A stretch of 64,000 nucleotides of DNA from Bacteroides sp. An322 (GCF_002161765.1 NZ_NFIN01000010.1:1-64000); one strand, 5' to 3'. Positions 8,572 through 17,341 are shown, counted from the first letter of the stretch. Program-made: numbers and translations. Notes: generated by a model from the sequence alone, not told the origin.

Positions 8572-8799
8572 TCATCCGATATAATAACTTAATTCGATGT
8601 ACAATGCGCTTGGATGTTGTTGGTCGCCTTCTTCAAATTGGATTTTACCTTCTCTTGCCAGCCATCCGATAGCAGCATTCAATTCACGGTCACGCAATCC
8701 CGTTGCATTTTTCAGTTCTTGGTATTCCCATTTTCTGTTGTCACCATCCAGTAATTTCCAGATGATGCCTGCGCTTTCGCCAATACTTTGCATGTTCAT
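8572..8799 (-). CDS. DUF2582 winged-helix protein (copy 2)
   Basis: A 75-residue paralogue of the gene at 8288. MNMQSIGESAGIIWKLL aligns with AGVIAGQIWEAL, and AAIGWLAREGKIQFE aligns with LGLGWLLREDKIEASE. It is less basic than copy 1 and has a longer C-terminal strand. Its leader carries the perfect palindrome at 8847-8862, between the TATATTTG -7 box (8883-8890 on the minus strand) and the start codon. That suggests separate regulation of the two copies. Confidence 0.75.
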   Translation of the reverse strand: MNMQSIGESAGIIWKLLDGDNRKWEYQELKNATGLRDRELNAAIGWLAREGKIQFEEGDQQHPSALYIELSYYIG

Positions 8800-8846
8800 A
8801 GTTGTATGTTTTTTAGGTGTAACAGTTCAATTATAAATTGTAAATT

Positions 8847-8862
8847 GTCTTTTCGAAAAGAC
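8847..8862. promoter_or_regulatory. Perfect 16-bp palindrome in the 5' leader of DUF2582 copy 2
   Basis: GTCTTTTCGAAAAGAC is fully self-complementary. With transcription starting near 8877 from the -7 box at 8883-8890, it lies at about +15 to +30. It could be an operator for a dimeric regulator or a small RNA hairpin. Confidence 0.45.
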
Positions 8863-8970
8863 TCTTTACCTAAACTTCGTTACAAATATACTTCAAATTA
8901 TGATAAATCCCAATATTTTTTTGTAAATTAGAGGCGATTAATTAGATGTTTAACCTAAATCGTTGTGTTT

Positions 8971-9651
8971 ATGAGAAAGTATTTAGCAGAAATGATTGGG
9001 ACAATGGTGCTTGTCCTGATGGGATGCGGAAGTGCGGTATTTGCCGGAAATGCGGCAGATGCATTAGGTACAGGAGTAGGTACAATCGGAGTTGCCTTGG
9101 CTTTTGGCTTGTCGGTAGTGGCTATGGCTTATACGATAGGGAATGTTTCGGGATGCCATATCAATCCGGCTATCACTTTGGGGGTATGGATGTCGGGACG
9201 TATGACGAACCGTGATGCGCTGATGTATATGGTTTTTCAGGTTATAGGCGGTATTATCGGTTCGTTGATTTTGGTATTGCTGATTTCTACGGGCGGGCAT
9301 GGAGGACCGACTATATCAGGTGCCAATTCGTTCGACCAAGGCGAAATGGCTCAAGCATTTATTGCCGAAGCGGTGTTTACTTTTATTTTTGTATTGGTTG
9401 TATTAGGTGCTACTGATAAAAAGAAAGGGGCAGGCAACTTTGCCGGTCTGGCTATTGGTTTGGCTTTGGTCTTGATTCACATCGTTTGCATTCCGATAAC
9501 GGGCACTTCGGTCAATCCGGCGCGGAGTATTGGTCCGGCATTGGTCGAAGGCGGACAAGCTCTCGACCAGCTTTGGCTCTTCATTGTGGCTCCGTTTATA
9601 GGGGCAGCGTTCAGTTCATTGGCTTGGAAAACCTTGGGCGGGGGAAAATAA
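8971..9651 (+). CDS. aqpZ: Aquaporin Z-type water channel
   Basis: A 226-residue MIP-family channel with six membrane segments and two NPA half-helices: INPAITL near 64-70 and VNPARS near 181-186. H170 and the Arg after the second NPA match the aromatic/arginine filter of water-selective channels rather than glycerol facilitators. ATG 8971 (MRKYLAEMIGT) is preferred over the GTG six bases upstream, because homologues begin at the first helix. It is monocistronic, with little room for shared transcription. Confidence 0.92.
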   Translation: MRKYLAEMIGTMVLVLMGCGSAVFAGNAADALGTGVGTIGVALAFGLSVVAMAYTIGNVSGCHINPAITLGVWMSGRMTNRDALMYMVFQVIGGIIGSLILVLLISTGGHGGPTISGANSFDQGEMAQAFIAEAVFTFIFVLVVLGATDKKKGAGNFAGLAIGLALVLIHIVCIPITGTSVNPARSIGPALVEGGQALDQLWLFIVAPFIGAAFSSLAWKTLGGGK

Positions 9652-9757
9652 TCCTTTTTATTTAAACAATTGTCGGTTTTATGATGCAGGTTTCTGTTTT
9701 TTTGTTTAATTTGCATTCTAAACCTGAAAGCATGAAAGGGAAAACATTTTTATAGAG

Positions 9758-10186
9758 ATGAATCAATATCATATCACCCGGTTAGAGAAAAAGGGAGTGA
9801 AACCTACTGCGGTCCGTATTTTAGTGTTTAAAGCATTGGAAGACGCACAACGTCCGGTATCGTTGCTTGATTTGGAGAACCTGTTGGAAACAGTGGATAA
9901 ATCAACGATATTCCGTACTTTGAATGTGTTCTTGTCACATCATTTGATACATGATATAGAAGATGGTAGCGGTTCATTGAAATATGAAGTGTGTTCGAAT
10001 GAAGAAACGTGTAGTGTGGATGATATGCACATACATTTTTATTGTGAAAAATGTCATCGTACATTCTGTTTCCGGGGAATCCATGTACCTGTTGTCCATT
10101 TGCCGGAAGGTTTTGACATGCATGGCATCAATTATATGGTAAAGGGCGTTTGCAGGGAGTGCTCCAGTAAGTTAGAGAATAAATAG
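9758..10186 (+). CDS. Fur-family metalloregulator (Zur/Fur/PerR type)
   Basis: A 142-residue protein with an N-terminal winged helix (VKPTAVRILVFKAL and DKSTIFRTLNVF as recognition helix) and a C-terminal dimerisation domain. That domain has the HIHFYC segment and two CxxC pairs, C96/C99 and C132/C135, which form the structural zinc site. It represses metal-uptake or stress genes by binding palindromic sites. Residues HIH near 91-93 may bind the regulatory metal. Iron, zinc or peroxide sensing cannot be distinguished from sequence. The next gene starts 35 bp downstream. Confidence 0.87.
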   Translation: MNQYHITRLEKKGVKPTAVRILVFKALEDAQRPVSLLDLENLLETVDKSTIFRTLNVFLSHHLIHDIEDGSGSLKYEVCSNEETCSVDDMHIHFYCEKCHRTFCFRGIHVPVVHLPEGFDMHGINYMVKGVCRECSSKLENK

Positions 10187-10220
10187 TGTAAATATCCATT
10201 TTAAATTTAAATAAAATAGT

Positions 10221-11036
10221 ATGAATGAAATTTTCAGTATTGCCGGAAAAGTGGCAGTTGTAACTGGTGGTTCCGGAGTGTTAGGAAGTAATATTGCAGA
10301 AGGTTTTTTGCGTGCAGGTGCTAAGGTGATTATTATCGGTGCGCATAAAGACCGTGTAGATGCAGCAGTAGAACGCCTGAAAGCGGCAGGAAGTGATGTA
10401 AAAGGTACCGTTTGTAATGTGCTTGACATAGCAAGCCTGAATGCGGTTAAGGATGAAGTGCTGGCTCAATGGGGGCGTGTCGATATTTTGGTTAATGCAG
10501 CAGGAGGTAATATTCCGGGCGGTACATTAACGGTAGACCAAAATATCTTTGATATGAAAGTTGAAGATTTGGATAAGGTTGTTGATTTGAACTTAAACGG
10601 TACGGTATATCCGTGTCTGGTATTCGGTGAAATTATGGCTAAGCAACAAAGCGGTGCTATTGTGAATGTATCTTCAATGGCGGCTTATGAGTCTATTACC
10701 CGTGTTCCGGGTTATTCGATGGCTAAGAGTGCTGTAGAGAATTTCACTCGCTGGATGGCTCAAGAAATGGCAATTAAGTTCAGTGAAAAGATTCGTGTGA
10801 ACGCCATTGCTCCGGGCTTCTTCATTGGAAACCAAAACCGTGCCATCCTGATTAATCCGGACGGTTCGCTTACCGACCGTAGCAAGAAAGTCATTGCCAA
10901 GACTCCGATGCGCCGTTTCGGAGATATTTCTGAATTGAATGGTGCAGTACAGTTCTTGTGTAGCGATGCTGCAAGTTTCATTACAGGTGCTGTATTGGCT
11001 GTAGACGGTGGTTTCAGTGCATTCAGTGGTGTATAA
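10221..11036 (+). CDS. SDR-family oxidoreductase, D-mannonate oxidoreductase type
   Basis: A 271-residue classical short-chain dehydrogenase. The cofactor motif is TGGSGVLGS (15-23), NAAGG is near 92-96, the catalytic Ser is at 151-152, with Y165 and K169 in YSMAK. The overall pattern, including the insert NIPGGTLTVDQ and the C-terminal region GNQNRAILINPDG, matches the SDR that replaces UxuB in Bacteroides (fructuronate to mannonate). No uxuA or other hexuronate gene is adjacent, so the assignment rests on sequence pattern alone. The pectin operon at 53-58 kb would release its substrate. Confidence 0.75.
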   Translation: MNEIFSIAGKVAVVTGGSGVLGSNIAEGFLRAGAKVIIIGAHKDRVDAAVERLKAAGSDVKGTVCNVLDIASLNAVKDEVLAQWGRVDILVNAAGGNIPGGTLTVDQNIFDMKVEDLDKVVDLNLNGTVYPCLVFGEIMAKQQSGAIVNVSSMAAYESITRVPGYSMAKSAVENFTRWMAQEMAIKFSEKIRVNAIAPGFFIGNQNRAILINPDGSLTDRSKKVIAKTPMRRFGDISELNGAVQFLCSDAASFITGAVLAVDGGFSAFSGV

Positions 11037-11045
11037 AGCATTAAA

Positions 11046-11195
11046 GAGGTTGTCTTAAATGAGAATAGCCTATCAAAAAGTAATGTCATTCTGAGCATAG
11101 CGAAGAATCTCGTGTGCATTAGCTTGTGTATTCGAGATCCTTCACTACGTTCAGGATGACAAAATGAAAGCTTATTTATATTTTGAGACAGCCTC
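11046..11195. repeat. 150-bp palindromic dispersed repeat, copy 1
   Basis: The element begins GAGGTTGTCTTAAA and ends TTGAGACAGCCTC. The interior has GTCATTCTGAGC and AATCTCGTG facing GAGATCCTTCACTACG and TCAGGATGAC, so it forms a long hairpin. An inverted copy is at 30723-30870 and a shortened derivative at 53151-53204. Confidence 0.8.
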
Positions 11196-11239
11196 GTTTA
11201 TATCTAAAAGCATAACAGATGCAAAATTTTTCATTTTTA

Positions 11240-11271
11240 TTTGGTTTATAATATAAACTATTCTATATTTG
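11240..11271 (+). promoter_or_regulatory. Promoter with a palindromic operator between -33 and -7 boxes
   Basis: TTTG at 11240-11243 and TATATTTG at 11264-11271 are separated by 20 bp, an ideal Bacteroides promoter. The spacer contains GTTTATAATATAAAC (11244-11258), a near-perfect palindrome repeated exactly at 11323-11337. A repressor bound here would cover the RNA polymerase contact region. The likely repressor is the winged-helix protein encoded at 11976-12263. Confidence 0.7.
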
Positions 11272-11274
11272 CAG

Positions 11275-11310
11275 ATGAAAGCAGGAAGAAGCGCGCATTC
11301 CTGCTTTCAT
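11275..11310 (+). promoter_or_regulatory. Perfect 13-bp stem-loop at the mRNA 5' end
   Basis: ATGAAAGCAGGAA at 11275-11287 is inverted exactly at 11298-11310, with a 10-nt loop. With a start near 11277 it would cap the transcript. No T-run follows, so it is not a terminator. It may stabilise the RNA. Confidence 0.5.
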
Positions 11311-11322
11311 TTAACCTATTTA

Positions 11323-11337
11323 GTTTATAATATAAAC
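11323..11337. promoter_or_regulatory. Second copy of the GTTTATAATATAAAC operator
   Basis: Identical 15-bp palindrome 79 bp downstream of the first copy and 12 bp before the start codon. The flanking bases (TA versus GG side) are inverted relative to copy 1. This suggests two dimers bridging the leader. Confidence 0.6.
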
Positions 11338-11349
11338 CATTTTGTAATT

Positions 11350-11991
11350 ATGGAAGAAAAGAAATTAAACGAAAGAGAAAGCTTGGAGCTCATCACTCGG
11401 ATGATTCAGGAGACGAAAAATAAACTGGAAGTGGGCGACGGGAATGTCCTCTTGATATGGGGATATGTATCGGTATGTACGGCTATTCTTGTCTATGTCA
11501 TGATAATGCTGACCGGAAATAATCCCTTGGTTAACTGGCTTTGGTTTCTGATACCTCTTATCGGGTATCCGGTTATGCAAAAACAAAAAAGAAAAGAAAC
11601 TAACATAAAGCCGCTTTCGTCTAGCTACATTGATAAGATTTCTGCTGGAATTTGGAAGAGTGTGGGCATTATCGCTTGCTTATTTGTAGCTATTTGTGTG
11701 GTTTTCATGTTTTACGGATACAACTGCTGGGTATTGATGTTTGCATACGCCTTCATCATTGTCGGATTCGGAAGCGTGGCGGAAGGGATTATTATCCGTG
11801 AACGAAGCTTGACGTTCGGAGGGCTATTCAGTATAGTCGCAGGCGGTATTGTGGCAAGTTGTGCTATTTGTGACATTCCGCTTTATGTGGTTTGGGCAAT
11901 ACCTCTATATATTCTTAGTTTTACCCTGATGACCATCATTCCGGGGCATATCATTAACCGTAAAGCCAAGAAGTTATGCCGAAAGAACTGA
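11350..11991 (+). CDS. Multi-pass membrane protein of unknown function paired with a winged-helix regulator
   Basis: A 213-residue protein with a charged cytoplasmic N-terminus (about 40 residues, EEKKLNERESLELITRM) followed by about six hydrophobic segments arranged in pairs, and a basic C-terminus. ATG 11350 is chosen; longer versions would start inside the leader hairpin. No enzymatic motif is visible. The stop overlaps the next gene by 16 bp, so the two are translationally coupled. This membrane-protein plus winged-helix arrangement recurs in Bacteroidetes. The role is unknown. Confidence 0.65.
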   Translation: MEEKKLNERESLELITRMIQETKNKLEVGDGNVLLIWGYVSVCTAILVYVMIMLTGNNPLVNWLWFLIPLIGYPVMQKQKRKETNIKPLSSSYIDKISAGIWKSVGIIACLFVAICVVFMFYGYNCWVLMFAYAFIIVGFGSVAEGIIIRERSLTFGGLFSIVAGGIVASCAICDIPLYVVWAIPLYILSFTLMTIIPGHIINRKAKKLCRKN

Positions 11992-12263
11992 ATCCCCTAC
12001 TGCATTCCCAGCTAAGGCTTGGCGTGATGTCTATCCTGATGGTGAAAGAGGAAGCTGATTTCGTTTACTTGAAAGAAAAGACCGAATCTACCGCCGGCAA
12101 TCTGAGTGTGCAGCTTGATAAGCTGTCGGGGGCGGGTTACATCATTATTGAAAAAGGATTTGAAGGGAAACGCCCCCGTACCACTTGCCGCATCACTCCT
12201 GAAGGGAAGGCTGCTTTCGAAGAGTATGTCGATACGCTAAAAGTGTATCTGCACTTGGAATAA
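11976..12263 (+). CDS. Winged-helix transcriptional regulator (HTH_34/MarR-like)
   Basis: A 95-residue protein consisting almost entirely of a winged helix. LRLGVMSILM begins helix 1, DFVYLKEKTESTAGNLSVQLDKL contains the recognition helix, and GYIIIEKGFEGKRPRTTCRIT is the wing, with TPEGKAAFEEYVDTL as the dimerisation helix. This matches the PF13601-type regulators found next to membrane proteins. It probably binds the palindromes at 11244-11258 and 11323-11337 and represses its own operon; this is inference from position and symmetry. Confidence 0.8.
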   Translation: MPKELNPLLHSQLRLGVMSILMVKEEADFVYLKEKTESTAGNLSVQLDKLSGAGYIIIEKGFEGKRPRTTCRITPEGKAAFEEYVDTLKVYLHLE

Positions 12264-12278
12264 AGGAAGCAAATTTAT

Positions 12279-12366
12279 TAGTGGATAGTTTCTAGTGAAC
12301 AGTTAATAACGATGGATTTTTCAGTTAACCGTTATAAACTGTTCACTATTCATTGTAAACTATTTA
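12279..12366. repeat. AT-rich palindromic repeat between convergent genes (copy 1)
   Basis: AGTGAACAGTTAATAACG is mirrored by CGTTATAAACTGTTCACT, with outer TAGTTT arms. It belongs to the same AGTTAATAATTA-type class as 19192, 38096 and 39942, all between converging genes. It probably terminates both. Confidence 0.65.
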
Positions 12367-12374
12367 TTTTATTT

Positions 12375-13697
12375 TTATTTCAACTCTAGCGGAATGCCTC
12401 GGTAGAAATCCAAAATCTTGAAGCGGAACAGGTAATTGTATTTGGCTTGAAGTTGGTCGGACACCGCTTTCATCCATGCCGTTCGCGACTCGTTGTATTC
12501 CGTAGCATTGGCTTTTCCGTTCAGGTATTTCTCCTTCATCAGGTCGAACGAGGCTTGTGCAGCTTCGGTTGCGGTCTGGCTGCTGGTATATTGTGTCTGA
12601 GCACTCAACGTGTTATAATATGCCTGTTGAATTTCTTTATACAAGTTTTTTTTGCTGTCTTCCAATTGCCAGCCTAGTGTAGTCTGTTGGATACGTGCGC
12701 TCCGTACTCGGTTTCGTGTAGCAAGACGGTTGAAAATCGGGACACTCAACGTCAATCCTACATATTGGCTAAAGTTATCACGCAATTGTGAACTGAAGCT
12801 GTTGTTTTCTCTTCCCGACATGTTATAATAATTGGTACTTAGCCCTGCACCTAGGCTTAATTGCGGATAATAAGCGCTTTGAGCTATGCGGATGCTCTTT
12901 TGTGCGCCTTCTAAACGGTATTGGGCAGCTTTAATCGTAGGTTTTATCAATAATGCTTCGGAATAGATATCGGCTGGAGGAAGCGGCGTACCTAAGTTTT
13001 CGATGATATCCGCTTGAGGAGAAGCGATAGCGAAGCTATCAGGCGATGAAAGTTCAAGTAATTGACTGAGGTCGAGTAAGGATAATTGGTAATTATTATC
13101 GGCTTGCACTGCTGAAAATTCATCTTGCGCTACGCGGGACTTGGCTTCATAAAGTTCCGATTCCGAAGCTTTCCCGTTTTGAAAGAATGCTTCCTTTTGC
13201 GTCAACATTTCTTTACTTAAATCCACTTGTTTGTGAGCCACCTGGGCAAGTTCTTTATTGAAAAGTACTTGAAGGTAATTGGATGCTACCTGAATGCTGA
13301 TGTTTTCTTTGGCTGCATTCAAATCTTCAAGAGCCGCCTTTAAATTTAATTTGGAAAGAGCAATGTTATTGGGGATTTGCAAACCGGTGAAAAGCGGGAC
13401 ACTGGTAGAGAGGTTGAAACTTGTGTTTTGCGTATTGATACTATTGTACGTATTATCCGCCTGCAAGCTTCGTCCAAAGCTGAATGAATGGGAAGCACTT
13501 CCGCTCAAGTTGGGCAAGCGGCTGTTCTTAGCCGTACTCAGTTCTACCCGGCTTTGTTCGGCATTGGCTTCTTGTTGCTTGATAGTCAGGTTATGTTCAA
13601 TGGCATAGTCGATGCATTGCTTTAATGTCCATTCCTGTTGGGCATGTAAGGGAAGGCATACCATTGAGGTGAATATAAGTAGATATTTCGGTTTCAT
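12375..13697 (-). CDS. TolC-family outer membrane efflux protein
   Basis: A 440-residue protein with signal peptide (MKPKYLLIFTSMVCLPLHAQ) followed by QEWTLKQCIDYAIEHNLTI, the usual start of TolC proteins, and two long coiled-coil repeats characteristic of the periplasmic tunnel. ATG 13697 gives a proper signal sequence; an upstream in-frame start would overlap the preceding gene. It is the last gene of a five-gene minus-strand operon and supplies the outer membrane channel for the MacAB-like pump. Confidence 0.88.
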   Translation of the reverse strand: MKPKYLLIFTSMVCLPLHAQQEWTLKQCIDYAIEHNLTIKQQEANAEQSRVELSTAKNSRLPNLSGSASHSFSFGRSLQADNTYNSINTQNTSFNLSTSVPLFTGLQIPNNIALSKLNLKAALEDLNAAKENISIQVASNYLQVLFNKELAQVAHKQVDLSKEMLTQKEAFFQNGKASESELYEAKSRVAQDEFSAVQADNNYQLSLLDLSQLLELSSPDSFAIASPQADIIENLGTPLPPADIYSEALLIKPTIKAAQYRLEGAQKSIRIAQSAYYPQLSLGAGLSTNYYNMSGRENNSFSSQLRDNFSQYVGLTLSVPIFNRLATRNRVRSARIQQTTLGWQLEDSKKNLYKEIQQAYYNTLSAQTQYTSSQTATEAAQASFDLMKEKYLNGKANATEYNESRTAWMKAVSDQLQAKYNYLFRFKILDFYRGIPLELK

Positions 13698-13710
13698 ATT
13701 TATGCGAAGT

Positions 13711-14808
13711 TTATTTTTCAATCTTAAGTCCACGTACAGATTCTCCGGCTTTTAAGCCTTGTTTTACTTCGGTATCAATACCATTGCTGATGCCTGTAGC
13801 AATCAAACGGCGTTCAAATGTTTGTGTAGGAACACTATCGGTCAGGACATATACAAAGGTGGAATCATTGCTAAACTCTACTGCACTTTCGGGTATGGTC
13901 AGTGCATCATTTGCTTGTTGCAAGACCATTTCGGCATTGGCACTATAGCCCGAACGGATGGTTACGCTATCGGGTACGGTAATAGCAGCTTTGATTTCGA
14001 ACTGGTTGGCGCCGTTGTTTTCAATGCTCTTAGGAGAAATATATTCCAGTACGGCATCGAATTTCATATTTTGCAAGGCTCCTAGGGTTATTTTTACAGG
14101 GATGCCTTCGCGGATGCGCCCTACTTCCGTTTCGTCTACATTGCCTCGGAATATCAGATCGCTCATATCGGCTACGGTGGCTATGGTCGTACCGTCATTG
14201 AACGTGTTGCTCATGATTACGGAATTTCCGACTTTGATAGGCACATCCAAAATCAATCCGGTGATAGTGGAACGGATTAAGGTGCTGCTGAATGAGGCAC
14301 TGCTCTTGGTGATGCCTTCCTTCACGATTTCCAGATTGTCTTTTGCCGCTTGAAGTTCTTCGCGGGCTTGTTTGGCTGCAAGCAAGGTTTTTTCATATTC
14401 CTCGTTGCTCACCAATTTGTCGTTGTATAATTTCTCCATGCGTTCCAAGTCGATTTCGGCTTGCTTCCCGTTCATCTCAGCCAGGCGCACGCGGCTTTCT
14501 GCCGAGTTGAGCGTACCCAATTCGGGAATCACTTTGACTTTGGCTATCACTTCTCCTTGTTGTACGGTTTGTCCGGCTTCTTTATACACTTCGGCAATGA
14601 TTCCGGATATTTGCGGCTTGATTTCCACTTCATCGCGCGGCTCTATTTTACCTGTAGCAACCGTGGTTTGCACCAAATCTTTTGTCTCGGCTTTCAGAAT
14701 CTGATAACTAACCACTTCCGGTTGGGACTTTTGATAGAGGAACACGAAGGTTCCGATAAATATAGCGGCTATCAATACCAATACCGCTATTTTCATAAAC
14801 TTCTTCAT
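13711..14808 (-). CDS. Periplasmic adaptor (membrane fusion protein), MacA-like
   Basis: A 365-residue protein with one N-terminal membrane anchor (MKKFMKIAVLVLIAAIF), a biotinyl-lipoyl-like half motif (VATGKIEPRDEVEIKPQISG), an alpha-helical hairpin near 95-165, the second lipoyl half (TGLILDVPIKVGNSV) and a beta-barrel domain. It bridges the inner membrane ABC components to TolC. Start choice: 14808 gives a clean anchor and an A-rich upstream region; ATG 14841 overlapping the permease stop is an alternative with 11 more residues. Confidence 0.87.
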   Translation of the reverse strand: MKKFMKIAVLVLIAAIFIGTFVFLYQKSQPEVVSYQILKAETKDLVQTTVATGKIEPRDEVEIKPQISGIIAEVYKEAGQTVQQGEVIAKVKVIPELGTLNSAESRVRLAEMNGKQAEIDLERMEKLYNDKLVSNEEYEKTLLAAKQAREELQAAKDNLEIVKEGITKSSASFSSTLIRSTITGLILDVPIKVGNSVIMSNTFNDGTTIATVADMSDLIFRGNVDETEVGRIREGIPVKITLGALQNMKFDAVLEYISPKSIENNGANQFEIKAAITVPDSVTIRSGYSANAEMVLQQANDALTIPESAVEFSNDSTFVYVLTDSVPTQTFERRLIATGISNGIDTEVKQGLKAGESVRGLKIEK

Positions 14809-14837
14809 ATAGCTTTCTTTTTTTATTTGTTTCTTTT

Positions 14838-16082
14838 TCATTCATCACGGATGGCATCAATCGGCTTGACCGACATGGCACGGTAGGCAGGGGCAAGTCC
14901 GGCAAGCAATCCCAATACCAATAATAACAGGCAAGCCCCTATGGCTTCTCCAAAACTGATGAGGAAATGGGTCGGCGCAGTAGGCTCGGAAGTCCCGACT
15001 TCTACTGCATTCAACAGGAAGACCGCAAAAGCGATGCCTGCCATTCCGGCTATGATTGTCAATACCATACTTTCCGATAAGATTTGCTGCAATATGTCAT
15101 TGGGCTTGGCACCTATGGCACGCCGGATACCGATTTCCGTAGTCCGCTCTTTCACCGTAACCATCATAATATTACTTACACCAATGGCTCCGGCAAGCAA
15201 AGTGCCCAATCCGACCATCCAGCCCAAGATGCGGATGCCCGAAAACAAATTGTCCATCATGCTGAATATCGCTTCGGCATTCACTAAAATAGTCGCTTGG
15301 CTATCATCGGGATGGATGTAATGGGCTTGTTTCACTACTTGGTCTACCTTCTTTTCCACTTCGCTAATGGAATATCCTTTCTTGGCAGTATAGCACAACA
15401 ATTGCACTTTCTGCCCGAAGTTATAATTTTGTTGCATGGTAGAGAAAGGGATAATGACCGAAGTCTCCGAACGTCCTTGTATGGAAATATTTCCGGTAGA
15501 CATGCTTACTCCAATTACTTGATAATAGATGCCATTAATCTTGATGTATTTTCCGCAAGGGTCTTCTCCGCCTGGGAATAATGATTCATAGATACGCTTC
15601 CCGATGATGCATACTCTCCGGCGTTCTTGTATATCCATGTCGTTTAAGTATCTGCCATACGTAATCAGAGGTTCTTCGATTTTCCCATATTCTGGATATA
15701 GCCCTTTTAAAGTGCCGGATATCTTTTGTTCGTTATAGATTATGTCCAGTCCCCATTTGGCAAGACTGGGAGTGATGATGTCTATTTCACTCACACTCCG
15801 GCGGATGCGGTCTACATCGCTATTCTCCAAATCCCAATAGCGTCCTTGCTGGAATCCCTTGTAAGCCTTGCCGGTCTTGTTGGAACCCATAAATCCGGAG
15901 TTCGTAGCAAAGCCTTCAAATTCGCGTGAAAGCATGTCTTGCATGCCTTGTGCCCCGCCCATGAGGGCTATCAGCATAAAGATGCCCCAAAAGATACCGA
16001 AAGCCGTCAAGAGGCTTCGGGTCTTGTTCCGGGTTATGGTAACCAGTATTTCTTCCCAAACGTCTAAATCGAAAAGTTTCAT
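14838..16082 (-). CDS. ABC transporter permease, MacB/FtsX type (copy 2)
   Basis: A 414-residue protein with an N-terminal helix (RSLLTAFGIFWGIFMLIALMGG), a large periplasmic MacB_PCD domain of about 200 residues and three C-terminal helices with the FtsX core (GVSNIMMVTVKERTTEIGIRRAIGAKP). The ending APAYRAMSVKPIDAIRDE is characteristic. It lies 1 bp after the paralogous permease and probably forms a heterodimer with it. Confidence 0.9.
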   Translation of the reverse strand: MKLFDLDVWEEILVTITRNKTRSLLTAFGIFWGIFMLIALMGGAQGMQDMLSREFEGFATNSGFMGSNKTGKAYKGFQQGRYWDLENSDVDRIRRSVSEIDIITPSLAKWGLDIIYNEQKISGTLKGLYPEYGKIEEPLITYGRYLNDMDIQERRRVCIIGKRIYESLFPGGEDPCGKYIKINGIYYQVIGVSMSTGNISIQGRSETSVIIPFSTMQQNYNFGQKVQLLCYTAKKGYSISEVEKKVDQVVKQAHYIHPDDSQATILVNAEAIFSMMDNLFSGIRILGWMVGLGTLLAGAIGVSNIMMVTVKERTTEIGIRRAIGAKPNDILQQILSESMVLTIIAGMAGIAFAVFLLNAVEVGTSEPTAPTHFLISFGEAIGACLLLLVLGLLAGLAPAYRAMSVKPIDAIRDE

Positions 16083-16083
16083 A

Positions 16084-17334
16084 TCATTCTGCTCTTAATG
16101 CCTCTATCGGACGGATTCTTACCGCTTTAAGGGCAGGGAAGAGTCCGGCTAATGTTCCGGCGATAATTAAAGTTAATGTCGCTTCGATGGCAATAGACAA
16201 GTCTACGGTCGGATTCTCGAAGAAAGTCATCGAAAATACACCCATATCCATGGTCTGCTTGCCCGCTACTACATTCATATATTCGGTCACGGCAATGCCT
16301 GCCACCATACCGAGGTATCCGAAGAAAGTCGTAATGGTGACACTTTCCGAGATAATCAGCCAAAGGATAGACATCGGCTTGGCTCCCAATGCTTTTCGGA
16401 TGCCGAACTCATGAGTCCGCTCGCGCACCGTAATCAGCATGATGTTGCTTACACCTACAATACCGCTCAATAACGTAAAAATGCCGATAACCCAAATGGC
16501 GATATGCAAGATTTGTGTGGCGGTCTGTTGCTGGAGGTATTGCGAAAAGCGGTTCCATATCCAGATAGCTCCGTCATCGGTGGGGTCGAATTGTTTTTGT
16601 TCTCCCAGCATCCGGCGGTAATTGGATTCAAATACGTCATTGTCTTCTTCGCTTGTCAATCCTTGTGTGGTAAACGTGATATTGTCGATGCTATCCCCTT
16701 TGGCATATACCGCTTGTATGGTGGTAAAGGGAGCCAGTGCCGAAGGAGAAAAGCTGTTTTGGTCTTCGTAGATGCCTACGATTTGATAAACCACTCCGTT
16801 GGCATTTATGTATTTCCCGATAGCACGTTGGTGAGGGAACAAGGTTTCAACCGTTTTCTGATGCAAGACCAATATTTTACGTTGTTCCTGCATATCGCGT
16901 TCGTTGATGAAACGTCCTTCTTTTAACTTGACAGCCTCCAGTTCGGGATAATTCGGGAATACACCGTCGATGCTGATTGACAGGAATTCTTTTCCATTGA
17001 TTAAGGTCACATTGCTTTGGCTAATTGTAGCTCCGGTGGTAATGACATGTTCAGGAAAAGCCGTAGCGCTTAGTTCCCGGTCCCGGTTGTCCAACGAAAT
17101 GCTCCGCCCTTCTTGCATGCCTTTATACACTTTCGAAGTATATCCGGGATAGATTTTCATCGAATTCATTTTCATGTCTTTCGATTGCCCTTCGAACGCA
17201 TGAATCAATCCGTTGCCCGCACCCAGCAGGACGATAAGCATAAAGATGCCCCATGCCACGGAAAAGCCCGTCAATGCCGTGCGCAATTTGTTGCGCATAA
17301 TGGTGCCGTATATTTCTTCTATTAAATCAATCAT
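16084..17334 (-). CDS. ABC transporter permease, MacB/FtsX type (copy 1)
   Basis: A 416-residue paralogue of the next gene with the same layout: an N-terminal helix (FSVAWGIFMLIVLLGAGNG), a periplasmic domain, then GVSNIMLITVRERTHEFGIRKALGAKP and a C-terminal RPIEALRAE motif. Two distinct permease genes in one operon indicate a heterodimeric half-transporter of the type using a separate ATPase. It is 7 bp downstream of the ATPase gene. Confidence 0.9.
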   Translation of the reverse strand: MIDLIEEIYGTIMRNKLRTALTGFSVAWGIFMLIVLLGAGNGLIHAFEGQSKDMKMNSMKIYPGYTSKVYKGMQEGRSISLDNRDRELSATAFPEHVITTGATISQSNVTLINGKEFLSISIDGVFPNYPELEAVKLKEGRFINERDMQEQRKILVLHQKTVETLFPHQRAIGKYINANGVVYQIVGIYEDQNSFSPSALAPFTTIQAVYAKGDSIDNITFTTQGLTSEEDNDVFESNYRRMLGEQKQFDPTDDGAIWIWNRFSQYLQQQTATQILHIAIWVIGIFTLLSGIVGVSNIMLITVRERTHEFGIRKALGAKPMSILWLIISESVTITTFFGYLGMVAGIAVTEYMNVVAGKQTMDMGVFSMTFFENPTVDLSIAIEATLTLIIAGTLAGLFPALKAVRIRPIEALRAE

Positions 17335-17341
17335 TGTCTTG

